This document shows positions 59,622 to 64,000 of a stretch of 64,000 bases of DNA, piece by piece. Each line of letters opens with the position of its first letter. The first letter of the stretch is position 1. The notes under the pieces were generated by a model. It saw only the letters and a list, made by a program, of their open reading frames with translations. It was not told where the DNA came from and made no database searches. The DNA is from Streptococcus mitis SK579 (GTDB taxonomy: Bacteria; Bacillota; Bacilli; Lactobacillales; Streptococcaceae). The DNA is taken from positions 22,498-86,497 of the forward strand of contig NZ_AJJL01000071.1 in the NCBI RefSeq assembly GCF_000257905.1. Reading direction: 5' to 3'. The translations under genes were made by a program, and so were the position numbers.

Positions 59622-60895
59622 GAGAACAGGATTTTTTTAATCATTTTCTCAAGAGAGGATATTTTAAAAAACATACTAAGGTGGTGCTAGCTCTGTCTGG
59701 TGGATTAGATTCTATGTTTCTATTTAAGGTATTGTCTACGTATCAAAAAGAGTTAGAAATTGAACTGATTCTAGCTCATGTGAATCATAAGCAGAGAGTA
59801 GAATCAGATTGGGAAGAAAAGGAATTAAGGAAGTTGGCTGCAAAAGCAGAACTTCCTATTTATATCAGTAATTTTTTAGGTGAATTTTCAGAAGCGCGTG
59901 CTCGAGATTTTCGTTATGATTTTTTTCAAGAGGTCATGAAAAAGACAGGTGCGACAGCCTTAGTCACTGCCCACCATGCTGATGACCAGGTGGAAACGAT
60001 TTTGATGCGTTTGATTCGAGGCACTCGTTTGCGCTATCTATCAGGAATTAAGGAGAAGCAAGTAGTCGGAGAGATAGAAATCATTCGCCCCTTCTTGCAT
60101 TTTCAGAAAAAAGACTTTCCACCAATTTTTCACTTTGAAGATACATCAAATAAGGAAAATCATTATTTTCGCAATCGTATTCGAAACTCTTATTTACCAG
60201 AATTAGAAAAAGAAAATCCTCGATTTAGGGATGCAATCTTAAGCATCGGTAATGAAATTTTAGATTATGATTTGGCAATAGCTGAATTATCAAAGAATAT
60301 TGATGTAGAAAATTTAGAGTGCCTATTGTCTTACTCTGAGTCGACACAAAGAGTTTTACTTCAAACTTACCTGAATCGTTTTCCAGATTTGAATCTTACA
60401 AAAGCTCAGTTTGAAGAAGTTAGACAAATTTTAAAAACTAAAAGCCAGTATCGTCATCCGCTTAAAAATGGCTATGAATTGATAAAAGAGTATCAACAGT
60501 TTCGGATTTGTAAAATCAGTCCTCAGGCTGATGAAAAGGAAGATGAACTTGTGTTACACTATCAAAATCAGGTATCTTATCAAGGATATTTATTTTCCTT
60601 TGGACTTCCTTTAGAAGGTGAACTAATTCAACAAATACCTGTTTCACGGGAAACATCTATATACATTCGTCATCGAAAAGCAGGAGATGTTTTGATTCAA
60701 AATGGGCACAGAAAAAAACTCAGACGTTTATTTATTGATTTGAAAATCCCTATGGAAAAGCGAAACTCTGCCCTGATTATTGAGCAATTTGGTGAAATTG
60801 TCTCAATTCTGGGAATTGCGACCAGTAATTTGAGTAAAAACACGAAAAATGATATAATGAACACTGTACTTTATATAGAAAAAATAGATAGGTAA
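59618..60895 (+). CDS. tilS: tRNA(Ile) lysidine synthetase
   Basis: The 425-residue enzyme converts the CAU anticodon of tRNA-Ile to lysidine so that it reads AUA. Seen: PP-loop [13 protein letters not shown] (about 27-39), [31 protein letters not shown], and the C-terminal substrate-recognition domain. It overlaps the upstream gene by 4 nt. A one-mismatch parS site lies in it at 60640-60655. Confidence 0.96.
   Translation: MREQDFFNHFLKRGYFKKHTKVVLALSGGLDSMFLFKVLSTYQKELEIELILAHVNHKQRVESDWEEKELRKLAAKAELPIYISNFLGEFSEARARDFRYDFFQEVMKKTGATALVTAHHADDQVETILMRLIRGTRLRYLSGIKEKQVVGEIEIIRPFLHFQKKDFPPIFHFEDTSNKENHYFRNRIRNSYLPELEKENPRFRDAILSIGNEILDYDLAIAELSKNIDVENLECLLSYSESTQRVLLQTYLNRFPDLNLTKAQFEEVRQILKTKSQYRHPLKNGYELIKEYQQFRICKISPQADEKEDELVLHYQNQVSYQGYLFSFGLPLEGELIQQIPVSRETSIYIRHRKAGDVLIQNGHRKKLRRLFIDLKIPMEKRNSALIIEQFGEIVSILGIATSNLSKNTKNDIMNTVLYIEKIDR
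60640..60655. other. parS-like site inside tilS
   Basis: TGTTTCACGGGAAACA matches the 16-bp parS consensus TGTTTCACGTGAAACA with a single mismatch. It lies about 11 kb right of dnaA. Confidence 0.7.
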
Positions 60896-60899
60896 AAAA

Positions 60900-61442
60900 A
60901 TGTTAGAAAACGATATTAAAAAAATCCTCGTTTCACACGATGAAATTACAGAAGCTGCTAAAAAATTAGGTGCTCAATTAACCAAAGACTATGCAGGAAA
61001 AAATCCAATTTTAGTTGGGATTTTAAAAGGATCTATTCCTTTTATGGCTGAATTGGTCAAACATATTGATACACATATTGAAATGGACTTTATGATGGTT
61101 TCTAGCTACCATGGTGGAACAGCAAGTAGTGGTGTCATCAATATCAAGCAAGATGTGACTCAAGATATCAAAGGAAGACATGTTCTATTTGTAGAAGATA
61201 TCATTGATACAGGTCAAACTTTGAAGAATTTGCGAGATATGTTTATTGAAAGAGAAGCAGCTTCTGTTAACATTGCAACCTTGTTGGATAAACCAGAGGG
61301 GCGTGTTGTAGAAATTGAGGCAGACTATACCTGCTTTACTATTCCAAATGAGTTTGTAGTAGGTTATGGCTTAGACTACAAAGAAAATTATCGTAACCTT
61401 CCTTATGTTGGAGTATTGAAAGAAGAAGTGTATTCAAATTAG
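60900..61442 (+). CDS. hpt: Hypoxanthine-guanine phosphoribosyltransferase
   Basis: The 180-residue purine salvage enzyme has the PRPP motif [14 protein letters not shown] (about 97-110) and the flexible loop [11 protein letters not shown]. It follows tilS by 4 nt, and ftsH follows by 15 nt. The tilS-hpt-ftsH order is broadly conserved in Firmicutes. Confidence 0.97.
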   Translation: MLENDIKKILVSHDEITEAAKKLGAQLTKDYAGKNPILVGILKGSIPFMAELVKHIDTHIEMDFMMVSSYHGGTASSGVINIKQDVTQDIKGRHVLFVEDIIDTGQTLKNLRDMFIEREAASVNIATLLDKPEGRVVEIEADYTCFTIPNEFVVGYGLDYKENYRNLPYVGVLKEEVYSN

Positions 61443-61457
61443 AAAGAACAATTTTTA

Positions 61458-63416
61458 ATGAAAAAACAAAATAATGGTTTAATTAAAAATCCTTTTCTAT
61501 GGTTATTACTTATTTTTTTCCTAGTTACAGCCTACCAGTATTTTAGTACAGGTAGTGTTGCAGGGAAAAGTGAGCAAATTAATTATACAGAATTGGTAAA
61601 AGAAATTACCGATGACAATGTAAAAGAATTGACTTACCAACCAAATGGCAGTGTTATCGAAGTTTCAGGTGTCTATAAAAATCCTAAAACAAGTAAAGAA
61701 GAAACAGGCATTCAGTTCTTTTCTCCTTCTGCTACAACAGTAGAGAAATTTTCAAGCATCATTCTTCCTTCAGATACGACAGTATCTGAATTGCAAAAGC
61801 TTGCTTCTGACCATAAAGCTGAAGTAACTGTTAAGCATGAAAGTTCAAGTGGTATGTGGATTAATATTCTTGTATCCATTGTGCCATTCGGTATTCTTTT
61901 CTTCTTCCTATTCTCTATGATGGGAAATATGGGAGGAAATAATAGCCGTAACCCGATGAGTTTTGGACGTAGTAAGGCTAAGGCTGCAAATAAAGAAGAT
62001 ATTAAAGTAAGATTTTCAGATGTTGCTGGAGCTGAGGAAGAAAAACAAGAACTAGTTGAAGTTGTTGAATTTTTAAAAGATCCAAAACGATTTACAAAAC
62101 TTGGAGCCCGTATTCCAGCAGGTGTTCTTTTGGAGGGACCTCCGGGAACAGGTAAAACTTTGCTTGCTAAAGCAGTCGCCGGAGAAGCAGGTGTTCCATT
62201 CTTTAGTATCTCAGGTTCTGACTTTGTAGAAATGTTTGTCGGAGTTGGAGCTAGTCGTGTTCGTTCTCTTTTTGAAGATGCCAAAAAAGCAGCACCAGCT
62301 ATCATCTTTATCGATGAAATTGATGCTGTTGGACGTCAACGTGGAGTTGGTCTTGGCGGAGGAAATGACGAACGTGAACAAACCTTGAACCAGCTCTTGA
62401 TTGAGATGGATGGTTTTGAGGGAAATGAAGGAATTATTGTCATTGCTGCAACGAACCGTTCAGATGTACTTGACCCAGCCCTTCTGCGTCCAGGACGTTT
62501 TGATAGAAAAGTATTGGTTGGCCGTCCTGATGTTAAGGGGCGTGAAGCAATCTTGAAAGTTCATGCTAAGAACAAGCCTTTAGCAGAAGATGTTGATTTG
62601 AAATTAGTGGCTCAACAAACTCCAGGCTTTGTTGGTGCTGATTTAGAGAATGTATTGAATGAAGCAGCCTTGGTTGCCGCTCGTCGTAATAAATCGATAA
62701 TTGATGCTTCAGACATTGATGAAGCAGAAGATAGAGTTATTGCTGGTCCTTCTAAGAAAGATAAGACAGTTTCACAAAAAGAACGTGAATTGGTTGCCTA
62801 TCATGAGGCAGGACATACCATTGTTGGTCTAGTCTTATCGAATGCCCGCGTTGTCCATAAGGTTACAATTGTACCAAGAGGTCGTGCAGGTGGCTATATG
62901 ATTGCACTTCCTAAGGAAGACCAAATGCTTTTATCTAAAGAAGATATGAAAGAGCAATTGGCTGGCTTAATGGGTGGACGTGTAGCTGAAGAAATTATCT
63001 TTAATGTCCAAACGACAGGAGCTTCAAACGACTTTGAACAGGCGACACAAATGGCGCGTGCAATGGTTACAGAGTACGGTATGAGTGAAAAACTTGGTCC
63101 GGTACAATATGAGGGTAATCATGCCATGTTTGGTGCACAAAGCCCTCAAAAATCAATTTCAGAACAAACAGCTTATGAAATTGACGAAGAGGTTCGTTCA
63201 TTATTGAATGAAGCACGAAATAAAGCTGCTGAAATTATTCAGTCAAATCGTGAAACTCACAAGTTGATTGCAGAAGCATTATTGAAATACGAAACATTGG
63301 ATAGTACACAAATTAAATCTCTTTACGAAACAGGAAAGATGCCTGAAACAGTAGAAGAGGAATCTCATGCACTATCCTATGATGAAGTAAAGTCAAAAAT
63401 GAATGACGAAAAATAA
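61458..63416 (+). CDS. ftsH: FtsH membrane AAA+ metalloprotease
   Basis: The 652-residue protein has membrane helices at about 12-28 and 132-152 flanking an extracellular domain, Walker A GPPGTGKT (about 230), Walker [20 protein letters not shown], and the zinc site HEAGH (about 450). It degrades membrane and short-lived regulatory proteins. It ends the rightward operon before comX. Confidence 0.97.
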   Translation: MKKQNNGLIKNPFLWLLLIFFLVTAYQYFSTGSVAGKSEQINYTELVKEITDDNVKELTYQPNGSVIEVSGVYKNPKTSKEETGIQFFSPSATTVEKFSSIILPSDTTVSELQKLASDHKAEVTVKHESSSGMWINILVSIVPFGILFFFLFSMMGNMGGNNSRNPMSFGRSKAKAANKEDIKVRFSDVAGAEEEKQELVEVVEFLKDPKRFTKLGARIPAGVLLEGPPGTGKTLLAKAVAGEAGVPFFSISGSDFVEMFVGVGASRVRSLFEDAKKAAPAIIFIDEIDAVGRQRGVGLGGGNDEREQTLNQLLIEMDGFEGNEGIIVIAATNRSDVLDPALLRPGRFDRKVLVGRPDVKGREAILKVHAKNKPLAEDVDLKLVAQQTPGFVGADLENVLNEAALVAARRNKSIIDASDIDEAEDRVIAGPSKKDKTVSQKERELVAYHEAGHTIVGLVLSNARVVHKVTIVPRGRAGGYMIALPKEDQMLLSKEDMKEQLAGLMGGRVAEEIIFNVQTTGASNDFEQATQMARAMVTEYGMSEKLGPVQYEGNHAMFGAQSPQKSISEQTAYEIDEEVRSLLNEARNKAAEIIQSNRETHKLIAEALLKYETLDSTQIKSLYETGKMPETVEEESHALSYDEVKSKMNDEK

Positions 63417-63420
63417 CCCC

Positions 63421-63446
63421 GAGAGAGGCCCGTCCTCTCTTTTTTG
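63421..63446 (+). terminator. Terminator of ftsH
   Basis: GAGAGAGG / CCTCTCTT stem with loop CCCGT and a T-run, 5 nt after the stop. Confidence 0.88.
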
Positions 63447-63478
63447 TGCAGTTGAGGAGGCGTAGAGAACAGAATGAA
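63447..63478 (+). promoter_or_regulatory. Candidate ComE-binding region of comX
   Basis: TGCAGTTGAG (63447-63456) matches one half of the ComE box. A second half 21 bp downstream is weak (ACAGAATGA, 63469-63477). The position between the ftsH terminator and comX fits. Confidence 0.45.
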
Positions 63479-63536
63479 GAAAATGTCACAAACGATGTTT
63501 CGAATCTGTTAGACTGTATCTAGAAAGGGGAACGTT

Positions 63537-64000
63537 ATGCTTAAAGAATTGTATGAAGAAGTCCAAGGAATTGTGTACAAGTGTAGAAATGAATATTACT
63601 TGCATTTATGGGAGTTATCGGATTGGGACCAAGAGGGAATGATTTGCTTACATGAGTTGATTAGTAAAGAAGAAGGACTGATAGAAGATATTCCACGCTT
63701 ACGTAAATATTTCAAAACTAAATTCCGAAATCGGATTTTAGACTATATCCGTAAGCAAGAAAGTCAGAAACGTAGATATGATAAAGAACCCTATGAAGAA
63801 GTAGGTGAGATTAGTCATTGTATAAGTGAGGGAGGTCTGTGGCTAGATGATTATTATCTCTTTCATGAAACATTACGGAGGTATAGAAAGGAACAAAGTA
63901 AAGAAAAACAAGAAGAGTTAGAACGTGTTTTAAGAAATGAACGTTTTCGAGGACGTCAAAGAGTATTGAGGGATTTACGTATTGTGTTTAAAGAGTTTGA
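63537..64000 (+). CDS. comX: ComX (SigX) competence sigma factor, 3' end cut by window
   Basis: The visible 154 residues (MLKELYEEVQGIVYKCRNEY) match the alternative sigma factor that directs RNA polymerase to cin-boxes. Seen: a sigma-2-like core (YFKTKFRNRILDYIRKQESQKRRYD) and a C-terminal region ending VLRDLRIVFKEF. Pneumococcal ComX is 159 residues, so about 5 codons are missing. AAGGGGA precedes the ATG. Targets within this window are cbpD and comFA-comFC. Confidence 0.93.
   Translation, partial: MLKELYEEVQGIVYKCRNEYYLHLWELSDWDQEGMICLHELISKEEGLIEDIPRLRKYFKTKFRNRILDYIRKQESQKRRYDKEPYEEVGEISHCISEGGLWLDDYYLFHETLRRYRKEQSKEKQEELERVLRNERFRGRQRVLRDLRIVFKEF

Noticed and set aside
61712..62305. 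197-codon open frame on the minus strand inside ftsH
   Set aside because: It lies wholly opposite the conserved ftsH coding sequence, has no ribosome-binding site, and its Ser/Pro-rich product looks like a shadow of the AAA+ region.
63500..63508. Cin-box-like TTCGAATC upstream of comX
   Set aside because: It matches TACGAATA only partly, and comX is known to be driven by ComE rather than by ComX.

Overview
The window is a 64 kb piece of a low-GC Gram-positive chromosome spanning the replication origin. Gene content and order (ctsR-clpC, cbpD, comFA-comFC, pcsB, mreCD, ymfFH-rodZ-pgsA-ecfA1A2T, recF, guaB, trpS, comCDE, rlmH, htrA, parB, dnaA, dnaN, ychF, pth, mfd, divIC, tilS, hpt, ftsH, comX) match what I know of the Streptococcus mitis group (S. 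mitis, S. oralis, S. infantis, S. pseudopneumoniae, S. pneumoniae). The comC product carries a CSP that is neither classical pneumococcal pherotype (CSP-1 or CSP-2), so a commensal mitis-group strain is the best guess. Species is inferred, not proven.

Layout: 0-4 kb has a truncated Mga-like regulator, hslO-dusB-isochorismatase, a lipoprotein gene broken by an in-frame stop, and a small membrane protein. 4-10 kb holds the CtsR-controlled ctsR-clpC operon and a TPP-riboswitch operon for thiamine-precursor uptake. 10-18 kb has the late-competence lysin gene cbpD, the gdpP-rplI-dnaC-veg operon, hpf, and the ComX-dependent comFA-comFC operon. 18-23.7 kb has yigZ, cysK, rpsB-tsf and pcsB. 23.8-31.6 kb carries mreCD and the long ymfF-ymfH-rodZ-pgsA-ecfA1-ecfA2-ecfT run. 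31.7-43.7 kb has yaaA-recF, guaB, trpS, an ABC-F gene, yfhO, and a divergent tetR / YhgE-Pip-type membrane protein pair with two matching palindromic operators. 43.7-52 kb is the competence and origin core: tRNA-Asn, tRNA-Glu, comE, comD, comC, tRNA-Arg, rlmH, htrA, parB, and dnaA flanked by DnaA boxes, then dnaN. 52-64 kb is the rightward operon train to ftsH and the start of comX, which runs off the end.

Most genes left of dnaA point left and most right of it point right, so they are co-directional with forks leaving oriC. Three parS-like palindromes (two perfect, one with a single mismatch) lie 10-22 kb either side of dnaA, next to a parB that has no adjacent parA. The competence cascade can be read end to end: CSP precursor, ComD and ComE, a ComE box at comC, the sigma factor ComX, and ComX cin-boxes at cbpD and comFA.

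I found no insertion sequence, prophage, CRISPR array or obviously novel multigene system. The best leads are the CSP variant, the origin-proximal parS set, the palindrome over the parB promoter, the paired TetR operators, the interrupted lipoprotein, and several genes that look leaderless or nearly so.
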